Assembly: GCF_022952855.1 (NCBI RefSeq)
Contig: NZ_JALJDX010000213.1
Location: forward strand, 45,612-109,611
DNA: 64,000 nt
Direction: 5' to 3'
Source of the DNA: Pseudomonas sp. RGM2987
Lineage (GTDB): Bacteria; Pseudomonadota; Gammaproteobacteria; Pseudomonadales; Pseudomonadaceae
The position numbers were made by a program, and so were the translations under genes. Positions within the stretch are counted from its first letter, which is position 1. Every line of letters starts with the position of its first letter. Under the pieces are notes generated by a model. The model was not told where the DNA came from and made no database searches. It was given only the letters and a program-made list of their open reading frames with translations. Positions 44,792 to 54,145 of the stretch are shown one piece after another.

Positions 44792-47700
44792 GCCAGATCA
44801 ATCGCCTGTCCAACGGCGGACGGATCGACCGCAACAAAGCGCTGAGCTTCACCTTCAACGGCCAGACCTACAAAGGCTTCGAAGGCGACACTTTGGCCGC
44901 TGCATTGCTGGCCAATGGCGTCGACATCATCGGTCGCAGCTTCAAGTATTCGCGTCCGCGCGGCATCTTCGCCGCCGGTGCCGAAGAGCCGAACGCGGTG
45001 CTGCAGATCGGCGCCACCGAAGCCACACAGATTCCTAACGTGCGGGCCACGCAACAGGCGCTGTACCAGGGTCTGGTCGCCACCAGCACCAATGGCTGGC
45101 CGAACGTGAACAACGACATGATGGGGATTCTCGGCAAGGTCGGCGGCAAGCTGATGCCGCCGGGCTTCTACTACAAAACCTTTATGTACCCGCAATCGTT
45201 CTGGATGACGTACGAGAAGTACATCCGCAAGGCCGCAGGCCTGGGTCGCTCGCCGACCGAGAACGATCCGGACACCTACGACTACATGAACCGTCATTGC
45301 GACGTGCTGGTGGTCGGCGCCGGCCCTGCCGGCCTGGCCGCTGCACTGGCTGCGGCCCGCAGCGGTGCACGGGTGATCCTGGCGGACGAGCAGGAAGAGT
45401 TCGGCGGTAGCCTGCTCGATTCCCGCGAGAGCCTGGACGGCAAGCCTGCGACCGAATGGGTGACGGCGGCAATCGCTGAGCTGCGCTCGATGCCGGAAGT
45501 AGTGCTGCTGCCTCGCGCTACCGTGAACGGCTACCACGACCACAACTTCCTGACCATTCACGAGCGCCTGACCGATCATCTCGGTGACCGTGCGCCAATC
45601 GGTCAGGTCCGTCAGCGCATCAACCGTGTCCGCGCCAAGCGCGTGGTGCTGGCGACCGGTGCCTGTGAACGTCCGTTGGTCTACGGCAACAACGACGTGC
45701 CGGGCAACATGCTGGCGGGCGCAGTCTCTACCTACGTGCGCCGTTACGGCGTGGCGCCGGGCAAGAAACTGGTGCTGTCCACCAACAACGACCACGCCTA
45801 TCGCGTGGCCCTGGACTGGTTCGACGCCGGCCTGCAAGTGGTCGCCGTCGCCGATGCCCGCAGCAACCCGCGTGGTGCGCTGGTGGAAGAAGCACGGGCC
45901 AAAGGCATTCGCATCCTCACTGGCAGCGCCGTGATCGAAGCCCGTGGCAGCAAGCGTGTCACCGGCGCGCGGATCGCCGCCATCGACGTCAAGGCGCACA
46001 AAGTCACCAGCCCAGGCGAGTGGCTCGATTGCGACCTGGTTGCCAGCTCCGGCGGCTACAGCCCGGTGGTCCACCTGGCGTCGCACCTGGGTGGCAAGCC
46101 GATCTGGCGTGAAGACATCCTCGGTTTCGTACCGGGCGAAGCACCGCAGAAGCGTGTGTGTGTCGGCGGCATCAATGGCGTCTACAGCCTTGGTGATTCC
46201 CTGGCCGATGGCTTTGAGGGCGGCGTGCGCGCAGCCAGCGAAGCCGGCTTCAAAGCGGTGGAGGGCGTGTTGCCCAAAGCCCTGAGCCGTCATGAAGAGC
46301 CGACCCTGGCGTTGTTCCAGGTGCCGCACGAAAAAGCCACCGCACGGGCGCCGAAGCAATTCGTCGACCTGCAGAATGACGTCACCGCCGCCGCCATCGA
46401 ACTCGCCACCCGCGAAGGCTTCGAGTCGGTGGAACACGTCAAGCGCTACACCGCACTGGGCTTCGGCACCGACCAGGGCAAACTGGGCAACGTCAACGGC
46501 CTGGCCATCGCGGCCCGCTCGCTGAACGTGAGCATCCCGCAGATGGGCACCACCATGTTCCGTCCGAACTACACGCCGGTGACCTTCGGCGCGGTAGCGG
46601 GCCGGCACTGCGGGCACATCTTCGAACCGGTACGCTTCACCGCGCTGCATGCCTGGCACGTGAAGAACGGCGCCGAATTCGAAGACGTCGGCCAGTGGAA
46701 ACGCCCTTGGTACTTCCCGAAAAATGGCGAAGACCTGCATGCCGCGGTCAAGCGCGAATGCAAGGCAGTACGTGACAGCGTCGGCCTGCTGGACGCTTCG
46801 ACCCTGGGCAAGATCGACATCCAGGGCCCGGACGCCCGCGAGTTCCTCAACCGCATCTATACCAACGCCTGGACCAAGCTCGACGTGGGCAAGGCCCGCT
46901 ACGGCCTGATGTGCAAGGAAGACGGCATGGTGTTCGACGACGGCGTGACCGCCTGCGTCGGCGACAACCACTTCATCATGACCACCACCACTGGCGGTGC
47001 GGCCCGCGTGCTGCAATGGCTGGAAATCTACCAGCAGACCGAATGGCCGGACCTGAAGGTGTACTTCACCTCGGTCACCGACCACTGGGCGACCATGACC
47101 CTGTCGGGCCCCAACAGCCGCAAGCTGTTGAGCGAAGTCACCGACATCGACCTGGACAAGGACGGCTTCCCGTTCATGACCTGGAAGGAAGGGCTGGTGG
47201 GCGGCGTGCCGGCGCGGGTGTTCCGGATCTCGTTCACCGGTGAGCTGTCGTACGAAATCAACGTGCAGGCCGACTACGCCATGGGCGTGCTCGAACAGAT
47301 CGTCGAGGCCGGCAAGAAGTACAACCTGACCCCGTACGGCACCGAGACCATGCACGTGCTGCGGGCCGAGAAAGGTTTCATCATCGTCGGCCAGGACACC
47401 GACGGCTCGATGACCCCGGACGACTTGAACATGGGCTGGTGCGTGGGCCGTACCAAGCCGTTCTCGTGGATCGGCTGGCGTGGCATGAACCGTGAAGATT
47501 GCGTACGCGAAGACCGCAAGCAACTGGTGGGCCTCAAGCCGATCGACCCGAACGTCTGGTTGCCGGAAGGCGCGCAACTGGTCTTCAACCCCAAGCAGGC
47601 GATCCCGATGACCATGGTCGGTCACGTGACCTCCAGCTACGCGCACAACTCCCTGGGCTATTCGTTTGCCATGGGTGTGGTCAAGGGCGGTCTGAAGCGT

Positions 47701-47805
47701 ATCGGTGAGCGGGTGTTCTCCCCCCAGGCCGACGGCAGCGTGATCGAGGCCGAGATTGTGTCGTCGGTGTTCTTCGATCCGAAGGGTGATCGGCAGAATA
47801 TTTGA
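44788..47805 (+). CDS. soxA: Sarcosine oxidase alpha subunit
   Basis: 1005-residue subunit with three parts: an N-terminal 2Fe-2S-like domain without the cysteines (NRLSNGGRIDRNKALSFTFNGQTYKGFEGD), a NAD-binding flavoprotein domain (VLVVGAGPAGLAAALAAARSGA), and a C-terminal folate-binding GcvT/aminomethyltransferase domain from about residue 600. It carries the NAD and tetrahydrofolate sites of the complex. It is translationally coupled to soxD. A REP pair separates it from soxG. Confidence 0.96.
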   Translation: MSQINRLSNGGRIDRNKALSFTFNGQTYKGFEGDTLAAALLANGVDIIGRSFKYSRPRGIFAAGAEEPNAVLQIGATEATQIPNVRATQQALYQGLVATSTNGWPNVNNDMMGILGKVGGKLMPPGFYYKTFMYPQSFWMTYEKYIRKAAGLGRSPTENDPDTYDYMNRHCDVLVVGAGPAGLAAALAAARSGARVILADEQEEFGGSLLDSRESLDGKPATEWVTAAIAELRSMPEVVLLPRATVNGYHDHNFLTIHERLTDHLGDRAPIGQVRQRINRVRAKRVVLATGACERPLVYGNNDVPGNMLAGAVSTYVRRYGVAPGKKLVLSTNNDHAYRVALDWFDAGLQVVAVADARSNPRGALVEEARAKGIRILTGSAVIEARGSKRVTGARIAAIDVKAHKVTSPGEWLDCDLVASSGGYSPVVHLASHLGGKPIWREDILGFVPGEAPQKRVCVGGINGVYSLGDSLADGFEGGVRAASEAGFKAVEGVLPKALSRHEEPTLALFQVPHEKATARAPKQFVDLQNDVTAAAIELATREGFESVEHVKRYTALGFGTDQGKLGNVNGLAIAARSLNVSIPQMGTTMFRPNYTPVTFGAVAGRHCGHIFEPVRFTALHAWHVKNGAEFEDVGQWKRPWYFPKNGEDLHAAVKRECKAVRDSVGLLDASTLGKIDIQGPDAREFLNRIYTNAWTKLDVGKARYGLMCKEDGMVFDDGVTACVGDNHFIMTTTTGGAARVLQWLEIYQQTEWPDLKVYFTSVTDHWATMTLSGPNSRKLLSEVTDIDLDKDGFPFMTWKEGLVGGVPARVFRISFTGELSYEINVQADYAMGVLEQIVEAGKKYNLTPYGTETMHVLRAEKGFIIVGQDTDGSMTPDDLNMGWCVGRTKPFSWIGWRGMNREDCVREDRKQLVGLKPIDPNVWLPEGAQLVFNPKQAIPMTMVGHVTSSYAHNSLGYSFAMGVVKGGLKRIGERVFSPQADGSVIEAEIVSSVFFDPKGDRQNI

Positions 47806-47838
47806 TGACCTTCAGATTCTGTGGAGGCAGGGCTGCCG

Positions 47839-47936
47839 CCTTCGCGAGCAAGCCCGCTCCCACAGGGTCGAAGTTGCTGAAGAAATTTAAGCCGGGCATC
47901 AATCCAATGTGGGAGCGGGCTTGCTCGCGAAGACGG
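47839..47936. repeat. REP pair (type A)
   Basis: Inverted GTGGGAGCGGGCTTGCTC copies at 47839-47865 and 47908-47936 lie between soxA and soxG inside the operon. Confidence 0.85.
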
Positions 47937-47995
47937 CAGCACAGTCACCACAAGAGTTGAGACCACCGCACTACTGAATTCATGACAGGTGCTAT

Positions 47996-48628
47996 ATGAC
48001 AGCAGCCAATGTTTACCAACAACGCCCAACCACCGGGGCCAAAGCTGAGTCGTCGCTGCACCATGCCGACCTCGCCAGCCTGGTGGGCAAGGGCCGCAAG
48101 AACGCCGGTGTGACCGTGCGCGAGAAAAAACTCCTCGGCCACCTGACGATTCGTGGCGATGGTCACGACGCCGCATTCGCCGCCGGGGTGCACAAGGCCC
48201 TGGGCATCGAATTGCCGGGTGCGTTGAGCGTCATCGTCAAAGGCGAGACCAGTTTGCAATGGATGGGGCCGGATGAATGGCTGCTGATCGTGCCGACCGG
48301 TGAAGAGTTCGCCGCCGAGCAGAAGCTGCGCGAAGCGCTGGGCGAGCTGCACATCCAGATCGTCAACGTCAGCGGCGGCCAGCAGATCCTCGAACTGTCC
48401 GGCCCGAACGTGCGCGACGTGCTGATGAAATCCACCAGCTACGACGTTCACCCAAGCAGCTTCCCGGTGGGCAAGGCCGTGGGTGCTGTGTTCGCCAAGT
48501 CGCAACTGGTGATCCGCCACACCGCCGAAGACACCTGGGAACTGCTGATCCGCCGCAGCTTCTCCGATTATTGGTGGCTGTGGTTGCAGGATGCTTCGGC
48601 TGAGTACGGGTTGAGCGTGCAGGCTTAA
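47996..48628 (+). CDS. soxG: Sarcosine oxidase gamma subunit
   Basis: 210-residue subunit with a GcvT-like fold (IELPGALSVIVKGETSLQWMGPDEWLLIVP, VNVSGGQQILELSGPNVRDVLMK). It completes the heterotetramer with SoxB, SoxD and SoxA. AGGTG precedes the ATG. It lies 190 bp after soxA because of the REP insertion. Confidence 0.95.
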   Translation: MTAANVYQQRPTTGAKAESSLHHADLASLVGKGRKNAGVTVREKKLLGHLTIRGDGHDAAFAAGVHKALGIELPGALSVIVKGETSLQWMGPDEWLLIVPTGEEFAAEQKLREALGELHIQIVNVSGGQQILELSGPNVRDVLMKSTSYDVHPSSFPVGKAVGAVFAKSQLVIRHTAEDTWELLIRRSFSDYWWLWLQDASAEYGLSVQA

Positions 48629-48647
48629 CGCAGTGTTCGAATGCTCT

Positions 48648-48780
48648 TGTGGCGAGGGAGCTTGCTCCCGCCCGGCTGCGCAGCAGTCGTAAAGCCTGAG
48701 CCCGCGTCCCTGATGAAGGCGCGCGGTTGCTTATTTGGGGTTGCTGCGCAACCCAGCGGGAGCAAGCTCCCTCGCCACAG
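48648..48780. repeat. REP pair (type B)
   Basis: Inverted GTGGCGAGGGAGCTTGCTCC copies lie between soxG and purU. Confidence 0.85.
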
Positions 48781-48822
48781 GGTTTCTCTGTCGCACCGCT
48801 ATTTTGAACAGGAGTCACCGCA

Positions 48823-49680
48823 ATGAGCCGCGCCCCAGACACATGGATCTTGACTGCCGACTGCCCCAGCGTGCTCGGCACGGTGGACGCGGTGACCCGC
48901 TTTCTGTTCGAGCAGGGCTGCTACGTCACCGAGCACCACTCTTTCGACGATCGCCTCTCGGGGCGTTTCTTCATTCGTGTGGAATTCCGCCAGCCCGACG
49001 GCTTTGCCGAAGAGGATTTCCGCGCCGGCCTGGCCGAGCGTGCCGAAGCCTTTGGCATGGTCTTCGAACTGACCCCACCCAACTACCGGCCGAAAGTGGT
49101 GATCATGGTCTCCAAGGCCGATCACTGCCTCAATGACTTGCTCTACCGCCAGCGCATCGGCCAATTGTCCATGGACGTGGTAGCGGTGGTTTCCAACCAC
49201 CCGGACCTCAAGCCGTTGGCCGACTGGCACCAGATTCCCTACTACCATTTCCCCCTGGACCCGAACGACAAGCCGGCCCAGGAGCGCCAGGTGTGGCAGG
49301 TGATCGAAGACACCGGCGCCGAACTGGTCATCCTCGCCCGCTACATGCAGGTGCTGTCGCCGGAGCTGTGTCGCAAGCTCGACGGCAAGGCCATCAACAT
49401 CCACCACTCCCTGCTGCCGGGTTTCAAAGGCGCCAAGCCGTATCACCAGGCCTACAACAAAGGCGTGAAGCTGGTCGGTGCCACGGCGCACTACATCAAC
49501 AACGACCTGGACGAAGGCCCGATCATCGCCCAGGGCGTGGAAGTGGTGGACCACAGCCATTACCCCGAAGACCTGATCGCCAAGGGGCGGGATATCGAAG
49601 GGCTCACATTGGCCCGGGCGGTGGGGTATCACATCGAGAGACGGGTGTTTCTCAATGCCAACAGAACTGTCGTTCTTTAG
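48823..49680 (+). CDS. purU: Formyltetrahydrofolate deformylase
   Basis: 285-residue hydrolase that releases formate from 10-formyl-tetrahydrofolate. It has an N-terminal ACT domain (ILTADCPSVLGTVDAVTRFLFEQGCYVTEH) and a formyltransferase-like catalytic domain with INIHHSLLPGFKGAKPYHQAY and GATAHYINNDLDEGPII. In the sox operon it recovers folate loaded with methyl-derived C1 units. AGGAG precedes the ATG. This is the sox-linked copy (purU2 type); a second purU elsewhere is likely. Confidence 0.95.
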   Translation: MSRAPDTWILTADCPSVLGTVDAVTRFLFEQGCYVTEHHSFDDRLSGRFFIRVEFRQPDGFAEEDFRAGLAERAEAFGMVFELTPPNYRPKVVIMVSKADHCLNDLLYRQRIGQLSMDVVAVVSNHPDLKPLADWHQIPYYHFPLDPNDKPAQERQVWQVIEDTGAELVILARYMQVLSPELCRKLDGKAINIHHSLLPGFKGAKPYHQAYNKGVKLVGATAHYINNDLDEGPIIAQGVEVVDHSHYPEDLIAKGRDIEGLTLARAVGYHIERRVFLNANRTVVL

Positions 49681-49705
49681 CTTTTTTGGGGCTGCTTCGC
49701 AGCCA

Positions 49706-49800
49706 TTCGCGAGCAAGCCCGCTCCCACAGGATTTACGTTGTTATACAAGTCTTCGATACGCCACAAATCCATTGTGGGAGCGGGCTTGCTCGCGAAGAG
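49706..49800. repeat. REP pair (type A)
   Basis: Inverted GTGGGAGCGGGCTTGCTC copies at 49706-49730 and 49774-49800 lie between purU and fdhA. Confidence 0.85.
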
Positions 49801-49898
49801 GCCCTTACAGACAACAAGACACAAGCACTAACCCGAGCAATCAACGCGCTGCCTGCCTGGGCAGCGCAGTTTCATAAAAACAACAGCGAGGTGAAAGC

Positions 49899-51098
49899 AT
49901 GTCCGGTAATCGTGGAGTCGTGTATCTCGGCCAGGGCAAGGTTGAAGTACAGAAAATCGACTATCCAAAAATGCAGGACCCGCGCGGCAGGAAGATCGAG
50001 CACGGTGTCATCCTGCGCGTGGTATCCACCAACATCTGCGGCTCCGACCAGCACATGGTGCGCGGCCGTACCACCGCCCAAACCGGCCTGGTCCTGGGCC
50101 ATGAAATCACCGGTGAAGTGATCGAGAAGGGCAGCGATGTCGAGAACCTGAAAATCGGTGACCTGGTGTCAGTGCCGTTCAACGTTGCATGCGGGCGCTG
50201 CCGTTCCTGCAAGGAGCAACACACCGGTGTCTGCCTGACCGTCAACCCGGCGCGTGCCGGCGGTGCCTACGGCTACGTCGACATGGGCGACTGGACCGGC
50301 GGCCAAGCCGAATACGTGCTGGTGCCGTACGCCGATTTCAACCTGCTGAAACTGCCGGACCGCGACAAGGCCATGGAAAAAATCCGTGACCTGACCTGCC
50401 TCTCGGACATCCTGCCAACCGGCTACCACGGTGCTGTCACCGCTGGTGTCGGCCCAGGCAGCACCGTGTACATCGCTGGCGCCGGCCCGGTTGGCCTGGC
50501 GGCCGCCGCCTCCGCGCGCCTGCTGGGTGCTGCCGTGGTGATCATCGGTGACGTCAACTCCATCCGCCTGGCCCACGCCAAGGCGCAAGGCTTTGAAATC
50601 GTCGACCTGTCCACCGACACCCCGCTGCACGAGCAAATTGCCGCCCTGTTGGGCGAGCCAGAAGTCGATTGCGCCGTTGACTGCGTCGGCTTCGAAGCCC
50701 GCGGCCACGGCCATGACGGCGTCAAGCACGAAGCCCCGGCCACCGTGCTCAACTCACTGATGGGCGTGGTCCGCGTGGCCGGCAAAATCGGCATCCCCGG
50801 CCTCTACGTCACCGAAGACCCGGGCGCCGTCGACGCCGCCGCGAAGATGGGCAGCCTGAGCATCCGCTTCGGCCTGGGCTGGGCCAAATCCCACAGCTTC
50901 CACACCGGCCAGACCCCGGTCATGAAGTACAACCGCGCGCTGATGCAAGCGATCATGTGGGACCGCATCAACATTGCCGAAATCGTCGGTGTGCAGGTGA
51001 TCAGCCTGGATGACGCGCCGAAGGGCTATGGCGAGTTCGATGCGGGCGTGCCGAAGAAGTTTGTGATTGATCCGCATAAGATGTTTAGTGCGGCTTGA
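49899..51098 (+). CDS. fdhA: Glutathione-independent formaldehyde dehydrogenase
   Basis: 399-residue zinc-dependent alcohol dehydrogenase superfamily enzyme that oxidises formaldehyde to formate with NAD. The catalytic zinc site is in TNICGSDQHMVRG and LGHEITGEV, and the structural zinc cysteines are in CGRCRSCKEQHTGVC. The NAD loop is GAGPVGLAAAASARLLG. It detoxifies formaldehyde from betaine, dimethylglycine and sarcosine demethylation and closes the sox gene series. AGGTGAAAG precedes the ATG. Confidence 0.96.
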   Translation: MSGNRGVVYLGQGKVEVQKIDYPKMQDPRGRKIEHGVILRVVSTNICGSDQHMVRGRTTAQTGLVLGHEITGEVIEKGSDVENLKIGDLVSVPFNVACGRCRSCKEQHTGVCLTVNPARAGGAYGYVDMGDWTGGQAEYVLVPYADFNLLKLPDRDKAMEKIRDLTCLSDILPTGYHGAVTAGVGPGSTVYIAGAGPVGLAAAASARLLGAAVVIIGDVNSIRLAHAKAQGFEIVDLSTDTPLHEQIAALLGEPEVDCAVDCVGFEARGHGHDGVKHEAPATVLNSLMGVVRVAGKIGIPGLYVTEDPGAVDAAAKMGSLSIRFGLGWAKSHSFHTGQTPVMKYNRALMQAIMWDRINIAEIVGVQVISLDDAPKGYGEFDAGVPKKFVIDPHKMFSAA

Positions 51099-51116
51099 GG
51101 TTGGTTTGAAAATAGG

Positions 51117-51143
51117 AAGGGCGACTTTGTGTCGCCCTTTTTT
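51117..51143 (+). terminator. Intrinsic terminator after fdhA
   Basis: AAGGGCGAC and GTCGCCCTT form a 9-bp stem with loop TTTGT and a following T-run, 19 bp after the fdhA stop. Confidence 0.93.
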
Positions 51144-51201
51144 GTGCTGTTGATTGTTGTTCAATTGTACGTTTCTTCCTGCTTCTGTATTTTTTGTAGC
51201 T

Positions 51202-52176
51202 TTAGGTTTGTCCTCTTATGTCGCGCTGGCTTCTTGTTAAGTCGGTCGAGTGACGACGCGAAATTGTTTCTTGATCGGGAAATAAATCATAGTAACTGGG
51301 AGGGTCGTCAGGGGTAATTCCAATAGTTTCGTCAAATTGAGACGACTCAGATGATGGGCGCCTAAATCGCTGGTTATTCGATCTATTGCCTCCCTCCAAG
51401 TAATAAGAGTTAGAGCCGCGACGGGAGGGCACGTTGTCTACCTGCAGCGAAGACGCATTACCGGCCGTCCAGGCAGCAGATTTGGTATTTTGTAAAGTCG
51501 CAGGGCTGTCAGTGGAGCGTATTACCTGTCGTGGTGGATATATCTCTACCACTCGGGCTCTTGGCGTATTGTGTGAGAACATTAAAAAATCGGAAGGAAT
51601 TGAATTACTCATGAGTCCAGTGCTCCGTAATATGGTTTTTACCCATCCCCATGTGTTTCCCGTCGGATCAGTCCGATTCACCGGGTCACCCATACAATAA
51701 GCATAAGTATTCAATCCGCCCTTCCCAAACGGACCCAAATTGTCCGGACCATTAAACCGCATCAACGTCGGATTGAATGCTCGATAACCATTGCCCAACA
51801 AATAATGCCCCGTCAGCGGGTCCGATGGTTCCCCATTAAAGCCGAGCAGACTGAGTAAACCGTTTTCCTGAGCGCGGTGACCGTATGGCGTGTAAGCAAG
51901 GGGATGCAGCTGCGTGTTGAGCGCATGCAATACCGATCGCTGTTGGTCAGTCGCGAGCAGCGTGGTTTTGACGGCATTGTCCCTGTGTTGTTGTGCCAGG
52001 AGCTGATCGCCTTGCTGGAAAATCGAGCACCGCGCCGAGCCTTGCGTTTCAGTGGTCAGGCGGTCCTTCAGGTAGAACCGCCGGGCGCTGGCTTGGTCGG
52101 CTGGGGTGCAGGCGACCAGCCGATCCAAAGGGTCGTAGCTGTATTGGCAGAGCAGCTTTTTGTGCTCGAAAGGCAT
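51202..52176 (-). CDS. Orphan RHS-repeat core-domain protein
   Basis: 324-residue protein containing only the end of an RHS barrel (FEHKKLLCQYSYDPLDRLVA, TPYGHRAQENGLLSLLGFNG, GNGYRAFNPTLMRFNGPD, NTYAYCMGDPVNRTDPTGN) followed by a variable tail of about 125 residues. The tail is encoded by AT-richer DNA and ends with polar, low-complexity sequence that includes DDPPSYYD. Such short RHS proteins are common in Pseudomonas; tails may be toxins, but no toxin fold or immunity gene is recognisable. I start at MPFEHKKLL, with AGGA upstream. Confidence 0.85.
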   Translation of the reverse strand: MPFEHKKLLCQYSYDPLDRLVACTPADQASARRFYLKDRLTTETQGSARCSIFQQGDQLLAQQHRDNAVKTTLLATDQQRSVLHALNTQLHPLAYTPYGHRAQENGLLSLLGFNGEPSDPLTGHYLLGNGYRAFNPTLMRFNGPDNLGPFGKGGLNTYAYCMGDPVNRTDPTGNTWGWVKTILRSTGLMSNSIPSDFLMFSHNTPRARVVEIYPPRQVIRSTDSPATLQNTKSAAWTAGNASSLQVDNVPSRRGSNSYYLEGGNRSNNQRFRRPSSESSQFDETIGITPDDPPSYYDLFPDQETISRRHSTDLTRSQRDIRGQT

Positions 52177-52201
52177 GGCAGCATTTCCTGAAAGCGTATC
52201 T

Positions 52202-52414
52202 CTATTCCGGCGTGACTCTCGTCGCCTGCATGCCTTTCTCACCCTGCTCAACTTCAAAAGAGACAGTTTGGCGTTCTTTCAAGGTTTTATAACCCTCGCC
52301 GGAAATCGCGGAGTAATGAACAAACAGTTCTTCGCCGCCTTTGCCGCAGGTAATGAAACCATAGCCTTTTGCATCGTTAAACCACTTAACGGTGCCTTTG
52401 ATTCGGTCGTTCAT
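52202..52414 (-). CDS. Cold-shock domain protein
   Basis: 70-residue CspA-type nucleic-acid chaperone, MNDRIKGTVKWFNDAKGYGFI, with RNP1 (KGYGFIT) and RNP2-like (LFVHYSAI) motifs; the usual LFVHFS has tyrosine instead of phenylalanine. AGGACA precedes the ATG. The 5' region includes the ACTGTCAG palindrome at 52517-52542. The RHS gene follows 25 bp downstream on the same strand. Confidence 0.93.
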   Translation of the reverse strand: MNDRIKGTVKWFNDAKGYGFITCGKGGEELFVHYSAISGEGYKTLKERQTVSFEVEQGEKGMQATRVTPE

Positions 52415-52516
52415 TATTATTGTCCTAAGCCCGAATGAATAAAGCGCAAGAGCAAAGATGCTCGTCCGCCTTGTTTCTGTTGACACAGTTGGAGCTTAGA
52501 GTCGGCCTGAACAGCT

Positions 52517-52542
52517 GCCTACTGTCAGAGCTGACAGTAGGC
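52517..52542. repeat. ACTGTCAG palindrome, copy 1
   Basis: GCCTACTGTCAG and its complement flank AG, a 12-bp-arm palindrome about 100 bp upstream of the cold-shock gene. A second copy of its core is at 54601-54618. Confidence 0.7.
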
Positions 52543-52678
52543 AATGCCGAAAGGGAATAACCGCTTGCGGGTGATATTCAGATGACTGTCACAAAGCGGT
52601 CATGCCGTGGGGCCGCGTCCGAGAATCGACGATCGAAGAGGCCGGCACGTCGCAGCCGCAACCACTGACCGAACGCCA

Positions 52679-52784
52679 TTGTGGCGAGGGAGCTTGCTCC
52701 CGCTGGGTTGCGAAGCAGCCCTCGCTGTTCCGAAACCATGGGCAAGCGCTGCGCACTCGAGCGCGAGCAAGCTCGCTCGCCACG
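52679..52784. repeat. REP pair (type B, diverged)
   Basis: GTGGCGAGGGAGCTTGCTCC is paired with a diverged right half (GCGAGCAAGCTCGCTCGCC). With the palindrome above it fills the 52415-52785 gap; no gene is seen there. Confidence 0.8.
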
Positions 52785-52785
52785 G

Positions 52786-53361
52786 TTAGTCGCGTGCTTT
52801 TGCCTTCCCAATTCGCTCACAGAATTCAGGGTAGAAACCTTGTGTACTCGGATTACGACATTCGTCCTGAGCCTGGGCCAGCGCGGCGCGGCTGAATGTC
52901 AGGCTGCGGGGCAGGCTGGCGAAGGTGATGTAGCCATCGCGTTGGGTCTTGATGGCGTCGAAACCTTGCATGTCATAAACCAGCTCCACGTCATCATCGA
53001 CCAGCAGCCGCGCCTTGACTGTCACTTGCGTGTACTGCTTGCCGCCCGGCGCATTATTGAGCGCCGCCAGGCCATGACCGACAACGCGCAGCAGCTGTGG
53101 AACCCAGGCTTCGCACTCATCCGTGCATTTTTCAGGACGGTAGCGCACGGTCAGCGTCTGTTGGTCGCGGTACACGTCGGTCAGCGCCGGGTCGGAGCGC
53201 TTGATGCGGTGCTCGATGGTCAACCAGGCCTTTTGCTCGTCGCTGGTACCGTCGGCAACTTCAGGGTTGAGCGGACCACGCTGGCATTCGTTGACACCCA
53301 GGGCAATGAGCATGCCCGTGAGGATGACCGCGAGGGTTGCTCCACCGATTTTTACGTTCAT
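52786..53361 (-). CDS. Hypothetical membrane-anchored protein
   Basis: 191-residue protein. It begins MNVKIGGATLAVILTGMLIALGVNECQRG, an N-terminal membrane anchor or uncleaved signal. The rest is a soluble domain with three cysteines (EKCTDECEAW, AQDECRNP, EFCERIG) and VYDMQGFDAIKTQRDGYITFASL. I do not recognise the family. The start is the ATG where the hydrophobic segment begins; the ribosome-binding site is weak. It diverges from the DUF2780 gene. Confidence 0.7.
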   Translation of the reverse strand: MNVKIGGATLAVILTGMLIALGVNECQRGPLNPEVADGTSDEQKAWLTIEHRIKRSDPALTDVYRDQQTLTVRYRPEKCTDECEAWVPQLLRVVGHGLAALNNAPGGKQYTQVTVKARLLVDDDVELVYDMQGFDAIKTQRDGYITFASLPRSLTFSRAALAQAQDECRNPSTQGFYPEFCERIGKAKARD

Positions 53362-53530
53362 AGGCAAGCTCTGCTGGAAGATGCCGTACTGTACGGGAAA
53401 TGCGTTTGCAGGGCAGGTCTCCAATTCAGCTGTGAATCGTAAGGAGGAACAATCCCTGACCGCCCCAGTCCAACGTCCGATTTTGCGCCGCACCTTTGTG
53501 GGCGGTTTTTCCGAGATAAGAGGTGTTCTG

Positions 53531-54109
53531 ATGAAGGTTTCACGCGGTTTCGCCCTGTCTTGCCTGCTGTCGTTGGCGGCTAGCCCGGCCTTCGCGCAGT
53601 TCAGCCTCGATGACGCAGCCAACGTGCTGTCGGCGATGCAGGGTAATCAGGGCGAACAAGGAGAGGGCGCGGTGGCCGCAGCGCCGAAAGCCGCCGGGTT
53701 GCTCAATACCCTCGGCTCGGAGCTCAAGATCACCCCGGAACAGGCCATCGGCGGCGCCGGGGCAATGCTTGGGCTGGCGAAGAACCGGCTCAGCGAGCCG
53801 CAGTTTTCCGAATTGAGCAAAAGCGTGCCGGGCCTTGATCAGATTGCCGGCGACAATGCCATTGGTGGGCTCAATGGCCTCGGCGGACTGCTTGGCGGTG
53901 GGTCGGACAAGAATGCCCTGCTCGACGGTTTGCTCGGTAACGTCAAAGACACTCAGGACTTGAACAACGCTTTCAGTGCGCTGGGCATGGACAGCGGGAT
54001 GATTGGGCAGTTTGCTCCGGTGATTCTTGAGTATCTTGGGCAACAGGGGGTTGCCGGTTCGTTGCTGCAGAACCTGGGGGGAATTTGGGGTACGGGGGCG
54101 GGTGTTTGA
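53531..54109 (+). CDS. DUF2780 family exported protein
   Basis: 192-residue protein with a signal peptide MKVSRGFALSCLLSLAASPAFAQF cleaved after AFA. The mature part is rich in glycine, alanine and leucine, with QAIGGAGAMLGLAKNRLSEPQFSELSKSVPG, the DUF2780 signature. Related proteins recur in proteobacteria without known function. AGAGGTG precedes the ATG. Confidence 0.85.
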   Translation: MKVSRGFALSCLLSLAASPAFAQFSLDDAANVLSAMQGNQGEQGEGAVAAAPKAAGLLNTLGSELKITPEQAIGGAGAMLGLAKNRLSEPQFSELSKSVPGLDQIAGDNAIGGLNGLGGLLGGGSDKNALLDGLLGNVKDTQDLNNAFSALGMDSGMIGQFAPVILEYLGQQGVAGSLLQNLGGIWGTGAGV

Positions 54110-54145
54110 CGAAAGTGGCGACATCGAAAATCCGCCAAGAAGCCA

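Noticed and set aside
44707..47646. Open frame of 979 codons antisense to soxA
   Set aside because: It is a GC-skewed shadow of soxA; the translation has no recognisable domain and no proper start, while soxA is fully conserved.
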